63,435 nt of DNA, taken from the NCBI GenBank assembly GCA_003049485.1, contig PYST01000222.1, positions 1 to 63,435 on the forward strand. Reading direction: 5' to 3'. The translations under genes were made by a program, and so were the position numbers. The notes beneath the pieces are model-generated. The model was not told where the DNA came from. It worked only from the letters and a program-made list of their open reading frames with translations, and did no database searches. The stretch comes from Ophioceras dolichostomum. Its lineage: Eukaryota > Ascomycota > Sordariomycetes > Magnaporthales > Ophioceraceae. Shown here in pieces: positions 1 through 9,039 of this stretch; the stretch's first letter is position 1, and the number at the start of each line of letters is the position of its first letter.

Positions 1-779
1 ATCTCCAATAGACCGTAAATCTCTAATAGACCGCATGCACCGGAGCGAAGCGGAGGTCGCACGTCGATTTTAGACATGCACGGGTAGCGATTGTCAGTCT
101 GATCCGTTCTTTTCCCATCTATTACTACCCCCAGGCGGGTGATAGCGGAAGAGAGGAGAGATACTACGGAGAATATTCCCGCTGCCCACATTCCTAAAAC
201 CGAGACAAGTGCGGCGGCAGTGTGTGTATGGAGAGTATCCGCACTCATCACTCTGCTATCTTTCATGAGAGCTGTTGCCAGCCAAATGGACGTCCGTGGG
301 GGGCCTCTCCCTCAGCTGAATGCCTGTAGGTACCTGTCCTCAGTCGATTGCGATGGGGTCATCCCTCCGTTACGGATCTGGGAAGCGAAGCTTGTTCGAC
401 GTTTCCTGCCAAGAAGGGAATAGTCGCACTCGTTCGGGGTGGAACAAGGTGTCTCAAGGAACACAAGGTGGAAGTTTGGCTGAAAAATCGGGAGCTAGCT
501 GGACGTGCGGTGCGCGGTTGCTTCATCCCAACAAGCTTCATACAACCAGCCGTCTGATAGCACACAGTGGTACACATTGTATGGAAACTTTTGTGGCAAA
601 ATACCACGTCCAGTAACACGGAGGTTTAATAGGCTCGGAATATCTCCAGACTAGACAGCCGCTCGCCTTGGCGGTCCATATAATGAGCTGAGCCTATCCG
701 CCGTCACCCATAGTCGAGGAAAGGGAGTCCGTCAACCACAGCGAGGCTCAGTGTTCTCGGCATCATTTTCATAATAACA
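1..779. other. No gene recognised (left edge)
   Basis: I see no convincing gene. Short open frames have no recognisable composition or splice pattern. A short motif AATAGACCG occurs twice in the first 35 bases. The stretch ends at the TA dinucleotide that flanks the first transposon. Confidence 0.5.
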
Positions 780-781
780 TA

Positions 782-829
782 ACGTGGTTCATCATTGACC
801 CGGACACATCATTGACTCGGACACTTTCT
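782..829 (+). repeat. Left terminal inverted repeat of transposon 1
   Basis: Begins ACGTGGTTCATCATTG and is flanked by TA. It contains two 17-bp direct repeats at 790-806 and 807-823 that differ at one base. It matches the reverse complement of 2796-2843 except at two positions. Confidence 0.93.
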
Positions 830-877
830 CCGACTCCAACCACCTCAACTTCAAGACGCGTTTTTTTCACCATTACA

Positions 878-2741
878 ATGTCTGAACTTTCTCACGAATG
901 TCGTGTCAATTTAGCAATTAATGCGATTCGAAACAATGCTCGCATCAGTCTTCGCAAAGCGTCGCAAATCTATCACGTCCCTGCAAGTACGATTCACGAC
1001 AGAATGCCCGGCAAGCGTGCCAAAGCGGACACCCACCACGGTCGGCAGAATTTGACGGCGGCCGAAGAGGAGGCGATTGTTCAATACATTTTCCGTCTAG
1101 ATGACAAGGGATTTTCGCCCGGGGAGGCTGAGGTTGAAGATATGGCGAATCTCCTGATAGCTGTCACGATCACGAAGTAGAGTGGGAGGCACGAGGCCAC
1201 CATCAGCTGCACGAAAGGACTTAAGATTCCTGAGTGAGGAGAGAATGAAAGGAAAGAGGGGAAAGCTAGTGACGAGTAGTGAGCTATTTGACATGCGGCC
1301 GGTTGTGCTGACGTCACCGTACTCGAGTCAACCTGACCTGAGTGCCCTGCACCTCACAATAGCCAAACGCGGGGCACGACGCGTCGGCAAGTGCTGGACT
1401 GATCGCTTTATTGCTCGACGACCAGAACTCAAGACGCGTCTTTCTCGCGTTTATGACTACCAGAGAGCCCTCCAAGAAGATCCGAACGTGTTGAGCGCAT
1501 GGTTTCGTTTGGTGGACAACATGCGTACGAAATACGGCATCCAAGACTGCGACCTCTACAACTTCGACGAAACTGGCTTTATGATGGGCGTAATCCAGGC
1601 CAAGATGGTGGTTACAAGGTCTGATCGGGTTGGCAAACCAAAGGCTATTCAGCCTGGGAACCGAGAATGGGCGACGGCGATTTGTTGTGTTGCGGCAGAC
1701 GGCCATGTGGTGCCCCCTTTTCTGTGCGTGGCCGGCCGATTTCACCTCGCCGCCTGGTACTCTGACGGCAACATTCCGAAGCAGTGGGTGGTTAAAACCA
1801 CTCCGAACGGATCGACCGATCACAACACTGGGCCGGAATGGCTTGAGCACTTTGACCGGTACTCGGGCACGCGCCAGAAAGGCGAATATCGCATGCTGGT
1901 GCTCGACGGGCACGAGAGCCACGTCAATGCCGCATTCGACCAGTATTGCAGGGCCAACATGATTATTCCGCTCTGTTTGCCTGCTCATTCGTCTCATCTA
2001 ACCTAGTCCCTCGACGTCGGTCTTTACGGCTTGCTGAAAAAGGCGCACGGCGCCGAAATTTCGGCTTTCGCCCGAGCCAACATCACGCACATTACCAAGG
2101 ACGACTTCTTCCCCGCCTTCCGCGCCTCCTTTGATCAAGTTTTCACATCGCAACACGTCCAGGGAGGCTTCCGAGGGGCAGGCCTTGTCCCTTTCGATCC
2201 GGACGCAGTCATTTCGAGGCTGGATGTGCACCTGCGCACGCCGACGCCGCCGACGACTGCCGATGGCCCGCCTCTGCCTTGGATCTCACAGACGCCACAA
2301 ACGGCCGCAGAAGCGGTTTCGCAAGGGACCTTTATCAAATCTCAAGTAGCTAGGCACCAAGGAAGCTCTCCGACGCCAATCCTGCGGTCCGTCGACCAAC
2401 TTACAAAAGCTACTGTGGCGGTTGGCCATCAGATCACTCTTCTGTCGGGGCGGGTTGAAGCACTTGAGCAGGCGAATGAAGCCTTGTCTAAGCGCCGGAG
2501 GGCCAAAAGGACACGGTTGCAGGATTCTGGACCTCTTAGCGGCGAAGGAGCTAGCCAGCTTTTGGTCGAGAAGGGTGTGGTTGATGAGGAAGGACGCGAC
2601 GAAGGTCCGGAGGAGGGGCCTGCGAAACGCTGCCAGACGGGCGCCCGGCAATGTGGCATTTGTCGCAAGACCGGACACAATGCAAGGACGTGTCCAAAGG
2701 CTCAAGATATCGATAGTTCATCAGATTCCGGCTCGGATTAG
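878..2741 (+). pseudogene. Fot1/pogo transposase (DDE_1), interrupted
   Basis: The transposase cuts and pastes the element through its terminal repeats. The start at 878 follows CATTACA and opens a helix-turn-helix region (MSELSHECRVNLAINAIR onward) of the Psq/CENP-B type. The second DNA-binding half resumes after the LTR (RVGKCWTDRFIARRPELKTR). The catalytic aspartates are visible: NFDETGF near 1560, LVLDGHESH near 1905, and LDVG near 2010. The C terminus has a CCHC zinc knuckle (CGICRKTGHNARTC, about 2649-2690) and an acidic serine tail. Two lesions are seen: a solo LTR (1162-1358) that shifts the frame, and TAG at 2004-2006 where the family normally has glutamine before P/S-LDV. Removing the LTR plus one target copy (202 bp) brings both halves into one frame. 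CAG-to-TAG fits RIP. Confidence 0.9.
1162..1358. mobile_element. Solo LTR nested in the transposase gene
   Basis: A 197-bp segment starts TGTCACGATC and ends CACCTCACA (TG...CA termini). It is flanked by perfect 5-bp direct repeats ATAGC at 1157-1161 and 1359-1363. These are the hallmarks of an LTR retrotransposon end left after LTR-LTR recombination. Its removal joins two transposase halves in frame, which independently confirms both borders. No internal retrotransposon sequence remains. It is short for a fungal LTR, so a small non-autonomous (TRIM-like) source is possible. Confidence 0.85.
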
Positions 2742-2795
2742 TCGATTAGATTTTTTTTTTCGTGGTGTTGTAAGGATTGGAAGTTCAACAGTTCC

Positions 2796-2843
2796 AGAAA
2801 GTGCCCGAGTCAATGATGTGTCCGGGTCAATGATGAACCAAGT
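2796..2843 (-). repeat. Right terminal inverted repeat of transposon 1
   Basis: Reverse complement begins ACTTGGTTCATCATTG and pairs with 782-829 with two mismatches. It is followed by TA at 2844-2845 and keeps both 17-bp units. Confidence 0.93.
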
Positions 2844-2930
2844 TATTTGTTTTTGCTACAATATTATCTCTTTTGGCCTGGTTTTCGTTCACACGGCCCG
2901 GAAGACAGTCTCATCCTTCCTCTCATCACA

Positions 2931-3108
2931 ATGGCTTTCCAGAGCTCACCCTACGCCGGGCCTCCCTCGAACCTCCCGCCCAGGCTAAGCTTCCCAGTCC
3001 CAATCCCGCCGCAACAAGAAATGGGAAGCCTATCGCTATCCCGGCCTCCATCTTCTCTCTCCTCCCGGACCCCCGACTCCAAGTCTAAGCAGCAGCAGCA
3101 GCAGCAGC

Positions 3109-3190
<82 letters not shown>

Positions 3191-4366
3191 GCGCTTCTCC
3201 GTCATATCCGCCACCTCCATCTCTCTCGTCGACCCAGAAAAGCACCCCGACGCAACAAGCAGCAGAAGCACACACAGAGACGCAGAATCAGAAGAAGAAA
3301 AAAACAGGCCGAAACTGCCCCTCCGCACCCGAATGAACCACTTCACCTGGGCCTGGTACACCCTAACCATGAGCATAGGCGGCCTCTCCCTCCCAATTTT
3401 CGGCCAGCCGCACCAGTTTCCCGGCCTGCGCCAGCTCGGCTTCGCGGTGTACATTATCAACCTGATCCTTTTGTGACAGTCTCCTCGGGCGTGCTGGTCC
3501 GCTTCATGCTGTACCCCGGCTCCTTCTCCGCGTCCCTCACCCACCGCCGCGAGGGCTTCTTCTTCCCGACCTTCTTCCTTACCCTCGCCACACTCATCAC
3601 CTCCTCGCAGCGGTACGTCGTGCCCGAGCGCGACGCGGCGCTCACCTGGGTTATCTAGGCCGCGTTCTGGACGTACGTAGTGCTCACGCTGGTCATGGCC
3701 GTGGCGCAGTACAGCTACGTGTTTGCGAGGCAGTCCTTCGGACTGCACACCATGATGCCGACGTGGATCCTGCTGATTTTCCCAATCATGCTGTCGGGCA
3801 CCATCGCGAGCGTGATTGCGGCGACGCAGCCGGAGATCGCGTCTGTGACGATTGTTATTGCGGGCCTGACGTGCCAGGGGCTGGGCATGTCGGTGTCGCT
3901 GATGATGTACGCGCACATGGTCGGGCGGCTAATGCAGGCCGGCCTGCCGGATCGGGAGCACAGGCCGGGTCTGTTCATGAATGTGGGGCCGCCGGCTTTC
4001 ACGGCGCTGGCGCTCGTCGGCATGGCGAACGGGCTGCCGAGCGGCTTCGACGCCAATGCGGATGGGGCGCCGGAGGTGGCCATCGTGCGCGTCGTGGCCA
4101 CCGTCGCGGCGACGTCGCTGTGGGCGTTGAGTCTTTGGTGGTTCGGCATCGTGGCGCTGGCGGTCGTGCAGTCGCCGCCGAAGTATTTTCATTTGGGCTG
4201 GTGGGCCATGGTGTTTCCTAACACGGGTTTTACCCTCGCGACGATATCGTTGGGGAACGCGTTCGCGAGCGAGCCCGTGCTGTGGTTCGCTACGGCTATG
4301 TCGATTGTGCTGGTGGGCATGTATGGGTTTGTGCTGTATCACCATGTTAGGGCCGTGCTGAAGTAG
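2931..4366 (+). pseudogene. TDT/SLAC1-type anion or dicarboxylate transporter, disrupted
   Basis: Related to fungal tellurite-resistance/dicarboxylate transporters (malic acid permease and sulfite exporter group), integral plasma-membrane proteins. ATG at 2931 (TCACAATGG) begins a cytoplasmic N terminus with a 34-residue glutamine tract. The family's first membrane segment follows (MNHFTWAWYTLTMSIGG, then FPGLRQLGFAVYIINLIL). Later segments run to the stop at 4364-4366 (HLGWWAMVFPNTGFTLATI is typical). Two lesions are visible. A one-base loss in the T run near 3470-3476 moves the frame (continuing FVTVSSGVLVRFMLYPG), and TAG at 3656-3658 lies in an otherwise open frame (TWVI-stop-AAFWTYVV). 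CAG-to-TAG would explain the latter. A sequencing error could explain the frameshift, less easily the stop. The transposon upstream may have silenced it. Confidence 0.85.
3090..3191 (+). repeat. CAG/CAA microsatellite encoding 34 glutamines
   Basis: Six CAG, then 27 CAA, then one CAG codon, all in the transporter reading frame. The long pure CAA block suggests recent slippage expansion. Confidence 0.97.
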
Positions 4367-4800
4367 GATATCATGTATCCTGGGAGGGATGAGGATTTCG
4401 AGGACCACTGACTGGAGTGTGTGCGCAGGTGTGTACCTGGGGAGAAGCATTCTAGCATCAGTTGCGACGATATGTCTGGAGGAGCGGGCTCACTCTTCCG
4501 CGATGCTGTGGCAGTGGCGGCCCCCCCCCCCCCCTTTTTTTTTTTTACTACGCCATCCCTGTCTTTTCTATTGTTTCAGAGCCGGATATAGAACGCATGA
4601 GATTCGGACGGATCTTGATTTGTATTATAGTGAGGAAAGACTTGACGAAACAACCATTTATGATGGACAGCATTTTTGTTAGCTTGATGAACTTTTCTAT
4701 TCCGCCTTGCTCCTGGAATGTGATCAGATATCGTACCTCCCTAGTGTCTTTTACCTTCCTTGCTTTGTTGGGTTACCTATCGCGTACTAGAATTCCCTCC
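4367..4800. other. Intergenic, with C14-T12 homopolymer
   Basis: No gene seen. A run of about 14 C followed by about 12 T lies at 4521-4546. The stretch separates two convergent genes and probably holds both 3' ends. Confidence 0.6.
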
Positions 4801-5709
4801 TTAATCCTCCCCACGGTAAGCCTCCGTGGCAATGGTCCAAACAGTAGAAACGAAGCCGAACAGCCCCGCCAAGAACGGAATCAGCTGGCTCGTCGAGGCG
4901 AGGGAGGCCTGCGAGAGATCTATCGCGTTGATCACCAGCAGCCTCTCGGCGAACGCGATAAACGGGACCCCGACACTTAGGATATAGAGGAGAGCCCGCC
5001 AGCCCTCGAGGAACTCCTTGTCAGTCGGCCTCTCACTCGCGTCCACGACCCACGTGGTGAGGACTAAGAAGATGCCCGCGATCAGCTGCGCTCCCCCCGC
5101 CATGGCGCCCAGCACGGTCATTATCTTGAAGAAGATGATCAATCCTCCGTTGTAGAAGTCGATCGTGGCGAAGATGATGGCCTTCAGCTCGCAGTCCGGA
5201 GGGTGGCCCTGTTGCAGCAGGCTGTACAGCGGCCAGGGGCTCAGCATGTTGAAGAGCCCCAGGATGACCGACAGCGAGCCGACGGAGCCGGGGCTCTGGT
5301 TGTACCTGATGAGCACGACGGAGCAGGCGATGATGGGCGGGTTGATCAGGTGGCCGATCAGGTACCACTCGAAGGCGGCGAGGTTGTCGTGCTCCTGGAC
5401 GGCATCGCGGATCAGGATCGGCAGGATCACGGCCGTGAGGAGCATGACCGTCTTGGAGCTGTCGATGGCGGCCTGGGCGTGGTCGAACAGCACGGCGATC
5501 GTGATGGCGAAGAAGGCGAGGTAGTAGCCCGTTCGGACGCCGGGCCCGTACAGGTCGCCATCGCCGATGAGCTGGCAGGAGTCGTTGGCGTAGTGCGTGT
5601 GGGCGTGGGTTGGAGTTGCGAAGAATAGGAGGAGGAGGAGGAGGAGGATCGCGGTAAACTTCGGGCTGAGGGCGTCATTGGGTGCGGGGGAGGACCCGCC
5701 CATCGCCAT
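4801..5709 (-). CDS. Polytopic membrane protein, GDGDLYG family (copy A)
   Basis: 302 residues, no intron. I start at the ATG at 5709 (MAMGGSS) because it precedes a hydrophobic leader (LLLLLLLFF near residues 20-30). The frame stays open upstream to 6003 but that part has low-complexity, non-family sequence. After the leader comes the signature CQLIGDGDLYGPGVRTGYYL, then several hydrophobic segments, for about seven membrane spans in all. The last is within ASTSQLIPFLAGLFGFVSTVW near the C terminus. I recognise the signature from uncharacterised fungal integral membrane proteins but know no biochemical role. A paralogue lies immediately upstream on the same strand. Probably a plasma- or endomembrane protein. 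Confidence 0.8.
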   Translation of the reverse strand: MAMGGSSPAPNDALSPKFTAILLLLLLLFFATPTHAHTHYANDSCQLIGDGDLYGPGVRTGYYLAFFAITIAVLFDHAQAAIDSSKTVMLLTAVILPILIRDAVQEHDNLAAFEWYLIGHLINPPIIACSVVLIRYNQSPGSVGSLSVILGLFNMLSPWPLYSLLQQGHPPDCELKAIIFATIDFYNGGLIIFFKIMTVLGAMAGGAQLIAGIFLVLTTWVVDASERPTDKEFLEGWRALLYILSVGVPFIAFAERLLVINAIDLSQASLASTSQLIPFLAGLFGFVSTVWTIATEAYRGED

Positions 5710-6312
5710 CGCTTGGAGAGCTGGCGCCGCACGAACCCCGACGAGTGATGACTCCGATAGAGTGATGATTCGAGGATCGCGACCTGTCCTAACAGAAAAA
5801 CAAAAATTTCGATGAGTTCTCTGTGCTGACTTTCCAGCGGAAGAGAGGGGATTTGGGGAAGAGGCTCTGGCTACTGTGTATCCTGATTGAAAAAAAATAT
5901 AAAAAAGGGAAGAGAAAACGAGGGGTAGTGGGAAGCTCTGAGGGAAAGACATGTGACGAATTTGGTGGTGATCGGCGCGGTGCGGCTGAGAGACTAATAT
6001 CAAGCCTCATCGCCCTTCTGGGCATAGGTACGTCTGTAGCGCTGAATGAGCTGAAAGTGTCGCCGCCATGCCCTACAGTAAATCTTTTTTATTGGATCAA
6101 GCCCTCAGGCCGCAAGCCGCTTCCGAGTTCTTAACGCAATTGATGATTGACGCTTCCCGGGCGGGTTTAAATTTTGACGCGTTTGCGTCTCTCGAGCGCT
6201 CTCGAAGCTGGATTGAAAGAACAGAAGTCAGCACGTCTTATAAAAACTGCAATGGGTGCGCTTACTTGCCCGCGAACAGTTACAACAGCTTGGTCCGTTC
6301 GTGTTCGAGTCA
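5710..6312. other. Intergenic between tandem paralogues
   Basis: Should hold the promoter of copy A and the 3' end of copy B. There is an A-rich stretch at 5888-5925 (minus-strand T-rich). No other gene seen. Confidence 0.5.
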
Positions 6313-7479
6313 TCAATTGCTATACGAGCCAACAAACGGCCGTCCTGCCCCGAGGTCGCCCTCGGGTCTTGGGTCTTGCTGGAAGCCTCGCACCCCCTCC
6401 TCCAACACGCTCAGCTCCACGGCGTCCTCATCGTTGCTCGAACGAGCGCTCGCGACGCTCGAAGGCCCCGAGCAACCCGGCAGGAGCGGGTCGCTCGGTC
6501 GACCTTCGGGTTCCTGGTCATCAGTGGCATCTGGTGGCTCTGCGTTGTGTCGGGCATGGAGCTGCGCACGCCAGTGATGGACTATCGTCCAGACCGTCGA
6601 GAGGAACCCAAATAGCCCCGCAAGGAAGGGGATCAGCTGGCTAGTCGACGCGAGCGTGACCCCGGACAGGTCGAGTCGGTTGATCTCGATCATCATTTCC
6701 AGCGAAGCAAACAGCGGTACGCCGACGATGAGCTGGAGAAGGGCGAGTTGATATCCGGGGAGAGCATTATAATAGGTTTCGATAAGGGGCACCAGCCTCG
6801 ATTTCCGTTCTCCGTCGTGCGCCGGATCGGTGCAGATGGCGAGTACGACCACCACGCCGGTTGCGAGGTAAACAAAGCTCACGATCGTGGAGAATACGGA
6901 AAACGCCTTGGTGAAGTCGACGAAGTGGTCGTTGAAAAAGTCGAACGGTACGAAGAGGAACGCCTTCACCTCACAGTTTCTGTAGTGGCCCTGGTCGGCA
7001 AGGAAAAAGAACGGCCACGAGGTGAGCGTCCCCGCGACGCCTGCGGTCATCCAGAGACAGCCGAGAGCCACGAGGTGGCCGTATCGGCCGCACGCCAAGC
7101 TGCTGGACATGAGGAGCGGGTAGACCAGGTGTCCAACCAGATACCACTCAAACGAGGCCAAGCTGCCGTCGTCTACGGTGTCACGTACCAACACCACCAT
7201 CACGCTCAACGAAACGATGAAGACGGACTTGGCAATGTCCGCAGCAGCGCGTGGGTTATCAGATGCCAGCGCGATCGCAGTGGCGAAAAAGGAGAGATAG
7301 TATCCCAGCCGCACGCCGATTCCGTAGAGGTCGCCGTCGCCGACCAGCTGACAGGATTCGTGGGCAAAGTGGGTGAGGGCGGAGGCGGGCCGGACCAGAA
7401 CAGTCGTCGGGATGAGGACTGTGGTGAGCGACAAAGGCAGACCGATCGCCATAACGTCGCCAGAAGCTAGAATTTCCAT
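6313..7479 (-). CDS. Polytopic membrane protein, GDGDLYG family (copy B)
   Basis: 388 residues, intronless. The start at 7479 precedes a hydrophobic leader. A second ATG at 7452 is possible. The signature CQLVGDGDLYGIGVRLGYYL follows the leader, as in copy A, and both proteins share ASTSQLIPFLAGLFGF near the last membrane span. Copy B has an extra C-terminal tail of about 85 residues, acidic and serine/proline-rich, probably cytoplasmic. Overall identity with copy A looks modest, so the duplication is old. No known function. The head-to-tail arrangement with copy A and shared orientation suggest tandem duplication. Confidence 0.8.
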   Translation of the reverse strand: MEILASGDVMAIGLPLSLTTVLIPTTVLVRPASALTHFAHESCQLVGDGDLYGIGVRLGYYLSFFATAIALASDNPRAAADIAKSVFIVSLSVMVVLVRDTVDDGSLASFEWYLVGHLVYPLLMSSSLACGRYGHLVALGCLWMTAGVAGTLTSWPFFFLADQGHYRNCEVKAFLFVPFDFFNDHFVDFTKAFSVFSTIVSFVYLATGVVVVLAICTDPAHDGERKSRLVPLIETYYNALPGYQLALLQLIVGVPLFASLEMMIEINRLDLSGVTLASTSQLIPFLAGLFGFLSTVWTIVHHWRAQLHARHNAEPPDATDDQEPEGRPSDPLLPGCSGPSSVASARSSNDEDAVELSVLEEGVRGFQQDPRPEGDLGAGRPFVGSYSN

Positions 7480-9039
7480 ACGAATTCATTGATTAATAGA
7501 CCGAGACTCGAAGATACTTAGGTGAGAGGATCGAGCTTACATACGAGGACCCGAGGACAGGAACCAAGAGCAGATGTGGATGAGGCCAAAAAAAAATGAA
7601 AAAATGGAAGAAATAAAATTGTTCCACGACCTGGAGCAATAGACTGTAGTATGTCCAACAACAACAAGATACAACACCGACGGGATGAAGAAAGGAATAT
7701 ATATATATGAAGATGGTAAATGCCACAGCCTTGTCTCATCTCCAAAGGCGAAAGCAACCCATCCCTGCTAAGCCATTTCGCTTTTTCTCACCGACACATG
7801 GAGGTCTATTGGGAGGCGGTGCTGAAACGCGCTGCAAGCTCTGTCCGGGTACAAGATTCAGCTGTCAGCACGTACCTACCCAGGTACTTACTTACCTACT
7901 GGGCACTAGCAATTAAGCCACCAATGAAAAAAAACGAGCCTCAATGTTCCATCACAGTCTTTGAACACAACATGACCGCAAAACCTCGCTAGCCTCCCGC
8001 ATGCCGCAACCCGCGCCAACCCTCTGCCAAGCCTGGTGTTCCGCGCTCTCTCTTCGCCTCTGTCCGATTCCTACCTACGCAGCCTTCAAAATTCTTAGTA
8101 GCACGGTCACAACCTCTCTACCTCTACGTATGTTGTCAGATAGACGCCTGCACATAAGTAGGTACAAGGATCACAGCCGGTCCTGCCCTGCCCGACAGGT
8201 CCTTCTTCTGCGACCGGAGGAATGTCACATGTAATAACCAGCGGCTTTGTGACTTAACCTAGGTAGGGTAGATACGAGTGAATTTCAGCTTCAAGCCACG
8301 TAAGGGTAGGCGCACACCCAACAGCATCTCCGGGCTTCTGATTGGCTCTGCCCGCGCCGCGTAGCTCTCTCGAAATAGGGAAATATTGCTCGGAATCACC
8401 AGTATGAGTGTGCCGCATTTTTCAGCACCCGACCATGCAGCCACTTGTAGGTGGCTCCCTGGAAACGTTGCCTCCTGAAACAATTGCAGGGCTGAACAGT
8501 GAACATCGTTGACGGCTGAATATCTACCTAGGTACCTAGGTCCCTTCAAGGTAGTAGGTAGGTGCTACGGTCCGGTGACTGCCCAATCGAATTTCAGGCC
8601 ACATGACGAAAGGCCTCAGGATTCTTCTTAACTCATGTAGTTTGTTGCGGGGTGGTTAGGGCCTGCCTACCAGGTAGCCGGCCGGAGACCTCCGATACCC
8701 CGGCCCGACCCGAGTGGGTCTTGGCGGCGCTCTTCCCAACCGATAGTCCACAATATCGGACCCGCCCGCTCGGGGACGACACCAACAGCGACACAGCCAC
8801 ATATCGAGTGCAGGCAACCGAGCCTCTCCTTATTGTACAATTTTATTCTTTGGATTTATCTCAGCGTACTGCTGCTCCCGTCGCCCCTCGCCAACCAACC
8901 CTCGTCTCCCCTGTCTTCCCCTAATTACGTCCCTCTTTTTTGTCGGCCTCCCTTCCCCTCCTCTCATCATCATCATCATCGTCATCATCGCCATCATCAC
9001 CTAGCTAGGTAGGTAGTAGGTGAGGTAAACGAATGTACC
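7480..9039. other. Intergenic with TATA run and ACCTAGGT motifs
   Basis: A TATATATATA run at about 7698-7709 may serve the minus-strand gene starting at 7479. ACCTAGGTA-type palindromes occur near 8262, 8525-8540 and 9002-9018, and a CATCAT run near 8967-9000. Short open frames here lack coding character. Confidence 0.5.

Larger units (their letters stand above)
782..2843 (+). mobile_element. Fot1/pogo-like DNA transposon, defective
   Basis: Complete Tc1/mariner-superfamily element of the fungal Fot1/pogo type. The ends are inverted repeats of about 48 bp (782-829 and 2796-2843) that match at 46 of 48 positions. TA dinucleotides at 780-781 and 2844-2845 are the target duplication expected for this superfamily. 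Each inverted repeat contains two tandem 17-bp units (left end 790-806 and 807-823). The element carries one transposase gene, interrupted by a solo LTR and by one nonsense codon, so it cannot be autonomous as written. It sits 86 bp upstream of the start codon of the next gene and could alter its promoter. About 2.06 kb is the usual size of Fot1-class elements. Confidence 0.93.

Noticed and set aside
2951..3916. 321-codon minus-strand frame with a poly-cysteine run opposite the polyQ tract
   Set aside because: Antisense shadow of the transporter. The cysteine run is just the complement of CAG/CAA repeats.
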